Shown here: piece by piece, positions 9,058 through 16,510 of the stretch
Numbering within the stretch: the stretch's first letter is position 1
How the letters are laid out: every line of letters begins with the position of its first letter
Assembly (NCBI RefSeq): GCF_003112455.1
Contig: NZ_BDQX01000075.1
Coordinates: forward strand, 1-41,633
DNA: 41,633 bases
DNA from: Paenibacillus agaridevorans
GTDB taxonomy: Bacteria; Bacillota; Bacilli; Paenibacillales; Paenibacillaceae
Direction of reading: 5' to 3'
Notes under the pieces: model-generated
The model's input: only the letters and a program-made list of their open reading frames with translations
Told to the model about the DNA's origin: nothing
Database searches by the model: none
Made by a program: the position numbers and the translations under genes

Positions 9058-10707
9058 ATGTATAGACTACTTATCGTTGATGATGAGGAATTGATCGTCC
9101 ATGGCTTGGCACAGCTTATTGAAAGTTCGCTCGATTATGAAGTGGACATTCATCTCGCATACTCTGCCTTCGAAGCTTTAAATATTTTTAACCGAATAAA
9201 AATCGACATTGTGCTTAGTGACATCCGTATGCCTGGCATGTCGGGTCTTGCTTTGCAGCAAGAGATCAATCGCGTATGGCCGCATGCTCTCGTTATTTTT
9301 TTGACGGGACATGATGATTTCAATTATTTGCACACAGCTAGCCGAAACAATAGCTTCAATTATATATTGAAAACAGAGGATGACAACATTATCGTTGAGA
9401 CCATCCATAATGCTGTTCAAATGCTGGAAAATAAGTTTGAGCGGGAGCAACTTGTCATGCAAGCAAACGCTTATATGCTTGAAGCGCTGCCTATGCTGCA
9501 AAAAGAATGGATTGGCGATTTGTTGCGCGGAGAAGATAAGGATGCCGGCAAACTTGATGAGCGCATGACTGAGCTGAAAATACCGCTTAATGCCGCTTTT
9601 CCCGTACTACTTATGCTAGGTAGAGTAGAGAATAGAGAGCTGAAGTCACAGGATCAGACGCTGCACGGCTTCTCGCTTCATGCGATTGTAAATGAACTGC
9701 TCAGTCCTTCGCTGCAGTTGTTCTCCTGTATGTATGAACATGGCAATTGGATATGGCTAATTCAGCCTAAGCTTGCCCCCGAGCACAATGATCCCCAATT
9801 TAATCTGGACAGCTCCTGGAAGCTTGCCACAATGCTAATCAGCCAGTCCCTGGAGCAGATTCAAGCGGCTTGCAAAAAGTATTTAGGTTTGAAGGTGTCG
9901 CTGCTCGCTGGAACTATACCGGTGCCTTTCCATGAAAGCAGCCAAACATTCAGCAGACTTAAACGAATTTTCAATTTTGAGTACGGCTTGCATAAAGAGG
10001 TTCTTTTGTTAGAAAGTCAACTCTCGCTCAGTACGGAGCGAGAAAGCGATACTTCATTTCAATCGCTGACTGGAATGATTAGAAGGTTGGAGACCTATCT
10101 TGAAACTTCTCAGCGCGAGCCGTTTTTTTTGCTCTTATCTAAGCTTGTCCGTAGTACGGAGGAGCATGCGAACGATCAAATCAAACTGCAAACGTATTAT
10201 GCTATCGTTCCGATTTTCTTTACATTTTTGAATAAATCATTGGATAAAAGCAGCATTGGGCTCAATATTGATTTAGGAAAGCTTACGCAGCTAACAGCTC
10301 ATAGCTCATGGGAAGATGCTATGGAATATTTGGCAAAGGTAGCCGAAGCGATATTCGAATATAGCCAATCGAATGTGGCGGAGCTTGAGCTCAAGGTGAT
10401 CGCAACCATTAAACGTTATATTGAGAACAATCTGGCAGGCGATCTGTCACTTGCCAAAATTGGAGAGGTTGTCGGATTTAACCCATCCTATTTGTCCCGT
10501 TTGTATAAGCAGTTGTCTGGCGAGGGGTTATTTGAGTATATAACTGAAGTTCGATTGAATAAAGCAAAACAATTGCTCAGAAATCCGCTGCTCAAGGTGC
10601 ATGAAATTTCGATGGAGCTTGGCTTTGAATCATCGGCATATTTTACAAAGTTTTTTAAACGAGCGACGAACTTAACGCCTTCAGAATATAGAGAAGTGCA
10701 AGATTAA
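9058..10707 (+). CDS. YesN-type response regulator with AraC-family HTH output
   Basis: Cytoplasmic transcription activator of about 549 residues. The N-terminal receiver domain (MYRLLIVDDEE) has the acidic pair near 8-9, phospho-acceptor Asp55 in VLSDIRMPGMSG, and a KTEDD loop where the conserved Lys sits. A long variable middle region follows, then an AraC-type double helix-turn-helix from about 446 to the end (LSLAKIGEVVGFNPSYLSRLYKQ and the motif FESSAYFTKFFKRATNLTPSEYR). ATG 9058 begins the receiver beta-strand directly. An earlier in-frame start at 9016 would add residues unlike a receiver and would lie inside the kinase gene. It probably activates the upstream transporter and enzyme genes when phosphorylated by the YesM-type kinase. 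Confidence 0.95.
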   Translation: MYRLLIVDDEELIVHGLAQLIESSLDYEVDIHLAYSAFEALNIFNRIKIDIVLSDIRMPGMSGLALQQEINRVWPHALVIFLTGHDDFNYLHTASRNNSFNYILKTEDDNIIVETIHNAVQMLENKFEREQLVMQANAYMLEALPMLQKEWIGDLLRGEDKDAGKLDERMTELKIPLNAAFPVLLMLGRVENRELKSQDQTLHGFSLHAIVNELLSPSLQLFSCMYEHGNWIWLIQPKLAPEHNDPQFNLDSSWKLATMLISQSLEQIQAACKKYLGLKVSLLAGTIPVPFHESSQTFSRLKRIFNFEYGLHKEVLLLESQLSLSTERESDTSFQSLTGMIRRLETYLETSQREPFFLLLSKLVRSTEEHANDQIKLQTYYAIVPIFFTFLNKSLDKSSIGLNIDLGKLTQLTAHSSWEDAMEYLAKVAEAIFEYSQSNVAELELKVIATIKRYIENNLAGDLSLAKIGEVVGFNPSYLSRLYKQLSGEGLFEYITEVRLNKAKQLLRNPLLKVHEISMELGFESSAYFTKFFKRATNLTPSEYREVQD

Positions 10708-10729
10708 CACGTAAATTTATCATTTTCAA

Positions 10730-10800
10730 TGAAATCACCTATAATCGCTAAAGATATACCTTTGTAAAAAGGTATCCTTTGCGATTATTGGAGGATTTCA
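10730..10800. repeat. 71-bp imperfect palindrome between convergent genes
   Basis: The outer arms TGAAATC and GATTTCA, the middle arms TAATCGC and GCGATTA, and the inner arms ATACCTTT and AAAAGGTAT fold back on each other almost without interruption. It sits 22 bases after the YesN stop and about 90 before the end of the leftward helicase gene. It could be a bidirectional terminator, but it lacks a long T-run and is longer than usual, so it may be a remnant of a small palindromic mobile element. Confidence 0.6.
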
Positions 10801-10889
10801 GAAAAGTCGAGAGATTTTCAAATTTCGGGGTACAATTGCATGACACTTATGGTACTTCCATCAACTGGGATGAGCTGCATAAGTTATGA
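10752..10889 (+). pseudogene. Possible C-terminal gene remnant
   Basis: One frame stays open from just after a stop at 10749 to a stop at 10887-10889 and ends in FSNFGVQLHDTYGTSINWDE, which has the amino-acid mix of a real protein. It has no start codon with a ribosome site, and its first half lies inside the palindrome. It may be the tail of a deleted gene left at an insertion boundary. I do not recognise the family, and chance is possible for so short a frame. Confidence 0.2.
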
Positions 10890-10890
10890 T

Positions 10891-12765
10891 TTAAATAGAC
10901 CTTCGCTTCCCCCGCCGTTCAAAATGATAATGCAACCGATACAAACAAATATCCTTCGTCCACTGATATAGAGTCTCTTCATCCTCTGGACGAGCAGACG
11001 CTTCAATCCGCAATGCGAATACGCCATTCTCGAAGGTCGTCATGCTTCCCCGCGCGCCAGACCATTTGGACATGGGCATCTCCGCGATAAGATCGCTTAC
11101 CCCAGCCTCATTGTAGCTCCACAGTCGCTTAGCCTTTTGATCCGAGAAGTCGATTCGCTTCCGATATTCCTTGCCGGTCAAGTATTGATGGAAGAATGGA
11201 GCCGCCTCGGATGGCGTAAGTACCTTCATCCACTCCCTCGCCCCACGCTCAAGCATGGCAAGCAACACAATCATCTTGTAGCTCTTGGCCATCGCGGTCT
11301 TTTCAACATCCTTGAGCCAAGCTTCATATTGCTGAAATAGTCCTTGCTCGCGCTCCGTCAATTCGTGAGCCCAATGCAAGAAGCCGATGTAACTACCGAA
11401 TTCGCTAGCGTATTCGCGGCTATTGGCACGACCATGCAGATGGAGCTCCAAGTAAGTCGGAGTCCGGCCAAGCTCATGCTTTAATTGTCGGTAGGCTCCC
11501 AGCAGATACTCTCTTCTCGGAAGCTTCTTGCGGCTGATCTCCGCCAACAGGTCGATGACTTGTATATCCAGCTTCAACTCGCATTCGCCAGGAAGAGCCG
11601 CCGTTACTGCCACCTTGCCAGAACTGGACGTCTCGTCCTTTTCCTCGAACAATCGCATCTTAAGGTCCGCATTGCGATAATTGCCGATCAAATCAATAAT
11701 ATGACAATGGCTTTTGTTTTCCGATAGTCGAAGCCCCCGGCCTACTTGCTGCGTGAACACGGTTAGAGACTCCGTTGGTCTGACGAATAATAACGTGTCG
11801 ACGCTTGGAATATCTACGCCTTCATTAAACAAATCCACGGTAAAAATAATATCGAGGTTCCCCTTCGACAAGCCTTCAATCGCTTCGGTTCTTGTCATTC
11901 CAATGGTCCCTGAATGCAAGCTGACGGTCGAAACTCCCCGTTCCTGAAAATAATCAGCCAGGTAATCCGCCTGTCGGATGGATGAACAGAAGGCAATGGT
12001 ACGCGTGATCTTATGCTCTCCCCAGGCTTCGTAAATGCGGAGTGCCATGGAATCGCGGAGCTGTAACGCTGCCAGCTGCTCCTCGTCATAATGCGAGCCT
12101 AACCAGCGAATCTGCGAATAGTCCGTGCTATCGTATACGCCAAAGTAACGGAACGGCGACAGCCAACCTCTTCGAATGGCTTCCAAGAAATGAATTTGAT
12201 AAGCAACGTTGCCGTCGCATAACGCGAATACGTCTTTGCCATCCATTCGGTCTGGCGTCGCCGTAATGCCGAGCATAAACTTCGGCTCAAAATAGTCCAT
12301 AACTGAACGATAAGATACGGCCGCCGCGTGATGAAATTCATCCACGACAATGAGATCAAAAGCATCAGTCGAGAAGCTTTCCCGGTGCCTTCTCATCCCT
12401 AATGTATATATAGATGCAAATATACAATCCGCATCTGCTTCCTTATGGACGCCGTTATAAAGCCCAAAGCTTCTATCCGGCAAAATACGCGAAAACGAGG
12501 CCTTGGCTTGATGCAATATTTCCTCGCGATGCGCGACAAATAAAACACGTTTAAATCGCTTCGCGAGAAATCCGGCAAGATAGGTTTTGCCAAGTCCGGT
12601 GGCCATCACGACCATCGCCTTCTCGTAACCTTCCTCCAAGGTTCGATCCAGTCCCTCTAATGCCTCTAGCTGCGCAAATCTTGGGGTAATGGCAACCTCC
12701 GGGATTGCTGTTTCCCGCTCCATTGCTTCGACGATTTCATCCGACCGGTAATCCTCTTCCTCCAT
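10891..12765 (-). CDS. SF2 DEAD/DEAH-type helicase, probably the 3' part of a frameshifted PLD-helicase gene
   Basis: ATP-dependent DNA translocase or helicase of the type III restriction/UvrB-like group, 624 residues from ATG 12765. Visible motifs are Walker A MATGLGKTYLA (Lys60), Walker B VVDEFHHA (142-145), motif III GITATPDR (about 167-172), and motif VI QQVGRGLRLSENKSH (about 370). A C-terminal domain of about 200 residues follows, like the DUF3427-type tail of PLD-helicase proteins. ATG 12765 has no clear ribosome site. The same frame stays open upstream to 12843 and reads SYEEEYLLRHRESPELTRLVE, which looks like linker protein. The preceding PLD frame runs out of phase into the same DNA. 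I therefore think this and the PLD frame were one protein of about 820 residues. It ends a leftward operon with nuclease and MazG-like genes. Confidence 0.85.
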   Translation of the reverse strand: MEEEDYRSDEIVEAMERETAIPEVAITPRFAQLEALEGLDRTLEEGYEKAMVVMATGLGKTYLAGFLAKRFKRVLFVAHREEILHQAKASFSRILPDRSFGLYNGVHKEADADCIFASIYTLGMRRHRESFSTDAFDLIVVDEFHHAAAVSYRSVMDYFEPKFMLGITATPDRMDGKDVFALCDGNVAYQIHFLEAIRRGWLSPFRYFGVYDSTDYSQIRWLGSHYDEEQLAALQLRDSMALRIYEAWGEHKITRTIAFCSSIRQADYLADYFQERGVSTVSLHSGTIGMTRTEAIEGLSKGNLDIIFTVDLFNEGVDIPSVDTLLFVRPTESLTVFTQQVGRGLRLSENKSHCHIIDLIGNYRNADLKMRLFEEKDETSSSGKVAVTAALPGECELKLDIQVIDLLAEISRKKLPRREYLLGAYRQLKHELGRTPTYLELHLHGRANSREYASEFGSYIGFLHWAHELTEREQGLFQQYEAWLKDVEKTAMAKSYKMIVLLAMLERGAREWMKVLTPSEAAPFFHQYLTGKEYRKRIDFSDQKAKRLWSYNEAGVSDLIAEMPMSKWSGARGSMTTFENGVFALRIEASARPEDEETLYQWTKDICLYRLHYHFERRGKRRSI

Positions 12766-12787
12766 TCGCTCAACGAGTCTCGTTAAC

Positions 12788-13330
12788 TCAGGACTCTCGC
12801 GATGACGCAGCAGATATTCCTCTTCGTAGCTCGTTATGCTCGTTCAGCGGCATGGTCGATTCATGATAGAAGTTCTGCATGAATTTATCTAGCGCAACCT
12901 GGAAGGTATAAGGCTCCGCTTTGGCGTTCATCGCCAGATTCCATTCCATACCCATCTTCATCGCCGACATGGAGAAGTTAGAAGAGCCCACGATTAGTAA
13001 GCCCTCGCCAAGCTCGTAATCGAATAGATAAGCTTTGGGATGGAAGGATGTCCCCATGCTTCGCCACAACCTGGCTTCTAACCGTTCGTCAATGCCGCAC
13101 AATAACCGAAGACCTTCCGGCTGCGTTACGAATAGGTAGTCTCCCGCCAGCACCTTCACTTCCGCTCCGCGTTCAATCGCGCTCTTCAGATGAGGTGCCA
13201 GCAAACGTACTCCCGACTGCATAATGAAAGAAGTCATAATATAAATGCCGGCGGCATGCTGCATATTAGCGATTAATTCATCGCCAAGGTTTTCCGTAAT
13301 CAGCCTGACGTTAAGCTTCGTCGTCGACAT
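12788..13330 (-). CDS. PLD-family nuclease domain, N-terminal part of the PLD-helicase, disrupted by frameshift
   Basis: Phospholipase D-fold domain of 180 residues with one HKD motif: HPKAYLFD gives His97, Lys99 and Asp104, followed by GSSNFS (115-120). One HKD per chain is normal for nucleases of this type, which dimerise to form the active site. The last residues (RRGISAASSRES) do not look like PLD protein. Shifting one base near 12836-12843 continues into the helicase frame, so a single-base frameshift separates the two. ATG 13330 lies 20 bases inside the preceding MazG-like gene, which suggests coupled translation. Without the helicase this domain alone may be inactive. A sequencing error, a decayed gene or recoding are all possible. 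Confidence 0.75.
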   Translation of the reverse strand: MSTTKLNVRLITENLGDELIANMQHAAGIYIMTSFIMQSGVRLLAPHLKSAIERGAEVKVLAGDYLFVTQPEGLRLLCGIDERLEARLWRSMGTSFHPKAYLFDYELGEGLLIVGSSNFSMSAMKMGMEWNLAMNAKAEPYTFQVALDKFMQNFYHESTMPLNEHNELRRGISAASSRES

Positions 13331-13640
13331 CGATCAGATACACCCGCTCCCGGAAGCCACCTCGTTTTTCGGCCTTTTGCCTGCGAAGCTCCTCTCCTTC
13401 CTCCACGCTGTATCCGTGTGCGGAAGTCAGGGCTCTAATCACCTCAAGAACATCGGCCAGTTCCTCCAGAGCTTCATTGGAATTTTTGGCACCTAGATAT
13501 TCGTTGACTTCTTCCATCAGCTTCGTATTTAGTTCTTGGAGATACTCCTCGTCGTTCAGAACCCGAGTCCGGCATGTCTTGCCCGTCTCTTCAATGATTT
13601 GCGGAATGCGATCTCGAACGAGTTTATTGTAAGTTGGCAT
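13311..13640 (-). CDS. MazG-like nucleoside triphosphate pyrophosphohydrolase
   Basis: Small all-alpha NTP pyrophosphohydrolase of about 109 residues, related to phosphoribosyl-ATP pyrophosphohydrolase (COG4997 type). The start MPTYNKLVRDRIPQIIEETG is characteristic of that group. The metal-binding helix is seen as KLMEEVNEYL followed by EALEELADVLEVIRAL (the EExxE and ExxD pattern). It would hydrolyse a (d)NTP to the monophosphate and pyrophosphate. The natural substrate is unknown. ATG 13640 is chosen because AGAGGTGAT lies just upstream; GTG 13649 is in frame but overlaps that site. It lies 24 bases after the Mrr-like gene and overlaps the PLD frame by 20 bases. In this operon a nucleotide-removing enzyme next to nucleases fits a defence role, but it could also be housekeeping. 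Confidence 0.85.
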   Translation of the reverse strand: MPTYNKLVRDRIPQIIEETGKTCRTRVLNDEEYLQELNTKLMEEVNEYLGAKNSNEALEELADVLEVIRALTSAHGYSVEEGEELRRQKAEKRGGFRERVYLIDVDDEA

Positions 13641-13664
13641 CTGGATCACCTCTTCCTGTATGAA

Positions 13665-14513
13665 TTATATCGGTCTAGTTTGTCTGCAAGAAGGATACTT
13701 CGAGCAACCCATGAACTCCGCACCTTGCTTGCTCTTGCGTCTTACCATGGGGGCGCCGCATGAACAGGTAATAGCAGATGCTATTTCTTTTCTTGCTGTC
13801 GATACCTCTCTCTTAGCCGTTGTGAGCTTCGATTGAACAGCTATTTTCTTACCTGGTTGCCATTTCCCCCAAGTCTTAAGCTTCTGCTCAACAATAGCAC
13901 CATGCCAATAGTCGACTTTAAATTTATCTGCTTCGTCTTTTGCAGGAGAAGTCAGATCAGACGTTGTCACAAGAAGAGAAAGGATGCAGTCATGGTTGCG
14001 TTTTGCCGCTACCAACTCACGTACTGTCTGTACTGGTACCTTATTTCGCTCAGAATAACATTTAGCTTGAACTGCCGTCTTCTCGCCGCGTCGATCCGTG
14101 ATGACCAAGTCTACTCCACCATCATTGCCTCCAACGCCGACTTCCTTTACTGCATAGCCTTGATTTATGAAATACATGGCCAGTAACCTTTCAAACTCGG
14201 CGCCGGAGAGATCCTCCAACTTCGTAGCCAAAATCACTTCATCTGTCCTTATGTGTTTGGAAGTCCGATGGGCTACCGAGCTTGCCCTTTGTGTCTTCGG
14301 CTGAGACTTTCTTTTCGTTTTAGCTGCACGTCTCTTTCTAATCCAAATAAGACCAACGATTTCTGACAAAATAACGGATCCAAACAATATTCCAAAGAAA
14401 AATCCCCAATGCAGCCCTGGTATATTGAAATAAAGAGCTAGTCCTCCAAGAATAAAGAGACCTCTTAATAGGTAAGCAATCTGGTTTCCCTCTGATTTAT
14501 ATGTTCTAGCCAT
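13665..14513 (-). CDS. Membrane-anchored Mrr-like restriction endonuclease with C-terminal zinc ribbon
   Basis: Predicted nuclease of 282 residues. Two hydrophobic helices (about 12-30 and 36-58) are followed by a basic segment (RKRRAAKTKRK), which by the positive-inside rule puts the rest in the cytoplasm. The Mrr catalytic domain spans about 100-215 and starts LSGAEFERLLAMYF. It has Asp135 in GGVDLVI and Gln149-Ala-Lys151 in VQAKCY, the D-QxK signature. The C terminus has a topoisomerase-type zinc ribbon with Cys250, Cys252, Cys270 and Cys276 (CSCGAPMV...GCSKYPSC). Its likely action is cutting DNA near the membrane. A strong AGGAGG precedes the ATG. It lies nine bases after the ExoVII-like gene. 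Target specificity, for example modified DNA as for some Mrr enzymes, cannot be read from the sequence. Confidence 0.9.
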   Translation of the reverse strand: MARTYKSEGNQIAYLLRGLFILGGLALYFNIPGLHWGFFFGILFGSVILSEIVGLIWIRKRRAAKTKRKSQPKTQRASSVAHRTSKHIRTDEVILATKLEDLSGAEFERLLAMYFINQGYAVKEVGVGGNDGGVDLVITDRRGEKTAVQAKCYSERNKVPVQTVRELVAAKRNHDCILSLLVTTSDLTSPAKDEADKFKVDYWHGAIVEQKLKTWGKWQPGKKIAVQSKLTTAKREVSTARKEIASAITCSCGAPMVRRKSKQGAEFMGCSKYPSCRQTRPI

Positions 14514-14522
14514 GACTTCCTC

Positions 14523-15557
14523 CTACTGGCTCGTTAAAATAGTTTCGAATAGTTTGGGGACGAATACAAAGATTGCAATTCCAACGGCTATTATTAACAT
14601 AGCGATAATAGCAGTGAGAATAACCATCGAACCAGCTTGAGACTTTTTGAATGTCTGGACCTGATTCTGCGGCGGAATATAAGACCGATTAGCATATCTC
14701 CTTCTCTGATCGGAAGGTCTATGGTTTATGGGAGCAGGAACTCCTAACATATCTACAAGATACCGTGCAGCTTTGGATGGCGTTGTCTCCGAGCGATCAG
14801 CCGCTTTATCGGCGAATGTATTGTTATCCGTGTGCCCGATACCAACAATAACAGGAACTTGAGAATCATATATGGCTTTGACAACATTTGATTCGTTAAA
14901 CACATTAAAATCGTTCTCATTGCCACCACCACGAACGATCATGATGACGTCATACCCTCCGCCAGCCGCAGAAGCAATTCCTTCTGCAATTACACTGCTA
15001 ACACTCAGCTTTACTGGAATCAGATCGTAAGCAATTCCTCGGTGCTGCTTAAAAACTTCCTGAACGTCTCTAATCACCTGTGATTGTTGTGATGTAACCA
15101 AGGCTACTCTGCATTTCTCTTTACCGCGCAAACGACTAAAATCATCTTTGTATTTGTCCAGGTAACCCTTTTCAATAATTTCGTTCGCTGCTTGTTTCTT
15201 GGCTTCAAGCTTCATGTTAGCTCCCTGCAAAATAGCATGCGATACTCTAAATTGAAAAAAACCGAAATTAGGTGAAGACGATACCTCAAAGGAACCGCTA
15301 AATTCATAGAAATGTTTAGTTTCTAAAGCGGCGGCTATCTCAACTGGTACGACTAGCTGCAACTCCGAATCGTCGTCCCCAACCGATCTTATATATTGGC
15401 AACCACCATATACTTTTGAATTTATATGACTAACCTCAGCTAGTATAGCGAATTCCCTATTCTTAATCTCAGAACTCGCAGTTCTTTTCACAACCTGAAG
15501 TATATCCTTATATGCTTCAGTTAACGACATCACCTTAATCTGAGTACTCTGAACCAT
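14523..15557 (-). CDS. Exonuclease VII large-subunit-like protein with C-terminal membrane anchor
   Basis: Predicted nuclease, 344 residues. The N-terminal part (about 38-110) resembles the OB-fold of XseA (ILAEVSHINSKVYGG). The catalytic-domain signatures of XseA are clear: VALVTSQQSQVIRDV, VRGGGNENDFNVFN (208-221), and GIGHTDNNTFADKAADR with TTPSKAA (239-264). Genuine XseA continues into a long coiled coil that binds XseB. Here that part is missing and is replaced by a short basic linker and one transmembrane helix (311-333). No xseB is adjacent. It is therefore an orphan, membrane-tethered relative and not the housekeeping enzyme. It is the first gene of the leftward operon. ATG 15557 has GGGAGG ten bases upstream; Met10 is a less likely start. 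Confidence 0.88.
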   Translation of the reverse strand: MVQSTQIKVMSLTEAYKDILQVVKRTASSEIKNREFAILAEVSHINSKVYGGCQYIRSVGDDDSELQLVVPVEIAAALETKHFYEFSGSFEVSSSPNFGFFQFRVSHAILQGANMKLEAKKQAANEIIEKGYLDKYKDDFSRLRGKEKCRVALVTSQQSQVIRDVQEVFKQHRGIAYDLIPVKLSVSSVIAEGIASAAGGGYDVIMIVRGGGNENDFNVFNESNVVKAIYDSQVPVIVGIGHTDNNTFADKAADRSETTPSKAARYLVDMLGVPAPINHRPSDQRRRYANRSYIPPQNQVQTFKKSQAGSMVILTAIIAMLIIAVGIAIFVFVPKLFETILTSQ

Positions 15558-15574
15558 TACACTAGGCCTCCCGT

Positions 15575-15853
15575 GTGACTTTTGAATTAGTTATATACTT
15601 TTTCGACACAGGATTTCCTAATCCTTCCTATGAAATGGAAAAGGTTGCGATTAAGCCAAAAACAGATTACTACAATCTAGGAGGCCCATGCGCAATTAAA
15701 ACGCTCACGATCACAATGTCGTTCGATCCATTAAAATTGAATAGCGGCCAAACCGTGGCGACTTTCTTCTATGATGAAGCAAGCGAGCGATATTCTTTCT
15801 TGCCGCCAGAAGTATCGGTACTTTTATGCCGAGCTACCTACGAAACTGGCTAA
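15575..15853 (+). pseudogene. Fragment of an unrecognised, probably extracellular protein
   Basis: A 92-codon frame starts at GTG 15575 with no ribosome site. The residues look like a beta-sandwich domain of a secreted protein (YNLGGPCAIKTLTITMSFD and TVATFFYDEASERYSFLPPE), but the last dozen residues change character. A short unlinked frame at about 15905-15981 (DDIAEKAVVSVHYLYQ) may be another scrap. Since the promoter of the leftward nuclease operon must lie here as well, I read this as the remains of a gene cut when that operon arrived. A small intact gene is the alternative. Confidence 0.35.
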
Positions 15854-15984
15854 TATTTTTGATAAAAAATACAGTAATTTCCGGAAATATTTGTTAAGCT
15901 GAGTTTAGCGAGACCCGCGGGCGATGACATCGCAGAGAAGGCCGTGGTGTCGGTTCACTATTTGTACCAAGGGAGGAAATGAAT

Positions 15985-16449
15985 ATGTCGAAACATGAGG
16001 AAAACAAAGCGGAACAAATGCTAGAAGACATTACCGGTATGACTTGTATTTACGTACCAGTAAATGATGTTTACGAGTCTATTAAATGGTACCAAAAGAA
16101 TTTAGGGTACCAACCTTCTGACAACGAGCTTGTTGAGCCTGGGATGGTGACGGCAATTTTGAATTTTCCCGATCGGAATGGAAATCTTCCCTCACCTGGT
16201 CTAAGGCAAGTTGTACCCGCATTGTTCCTTCACAAATCGGACGAAGAAGGCGGTAGATTACGGTTCTCCTGGTCATTGGACAGCGGAAAACCCCATGCAA
16301 TAGCATGTTTGATTACACCGCGAATCGAGGAGTTATATAACCGTTTCAGGGCAAACGGAGTGAATATTTTAGGAGAACGGGTGACATGCGGACCAAACAT
16401 AACGTTCGCCGATCCTGACGGAAACGTATGGGAAGTTTGGCAACCATAA
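15985..16449 (+). CDS. VOC-family (glyoxalase/bleomycin-resistance fold) protein
   Basis: Cytoplasmic protein of about 154 residues with one pair of VOC modules. The start of the fold is ITGMTCIYVPVNDVYESIKWYQKNLGY, shown here only by its elements: a beta strand, then the helix SIKWYQKNLGY. The typical C-terminal motif is ITFADPDGNVWEVWQP, whose Glu is often a metal ligand. Members are dioxygenases, lyases, isomerases or antibiotic-binding proteins, and the sequence does not decide which. ATG 15985 is chosen because GGGAGG (15971-15976) is eight bases upstream; the in-frame ATG at 15979 is too close. It is transcribed toward the YetF-like gene and has no partner in its direction. Confidence 0.85.
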   Translation: MSKHEENKAEQMLEDITGMTCIYVPVNDVYESIKWYQKNLGYQPSDNELVEPGMVTAILNFPDRNGNLPSPGLRQVVPALFLHKSDEEGGRLRFSWSLDSGKPHAIACLITPRIEELYNRFRANGVNILGERVTCGPNITFADPDGNVWEVWQP

Positions 16450-16510
16450 GATGAGATAGACTCTACTTCGCTGACGGAAAACGATAGTTGAACAAAGCTA
16501 ATGGGTTTAT

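Noticed and set aside
14523..15557. Housekeeping exonuclease VII large subunit
   Set aside because: Too short, lacks the coiled coil, has a membrane helix, and no xseB is present.
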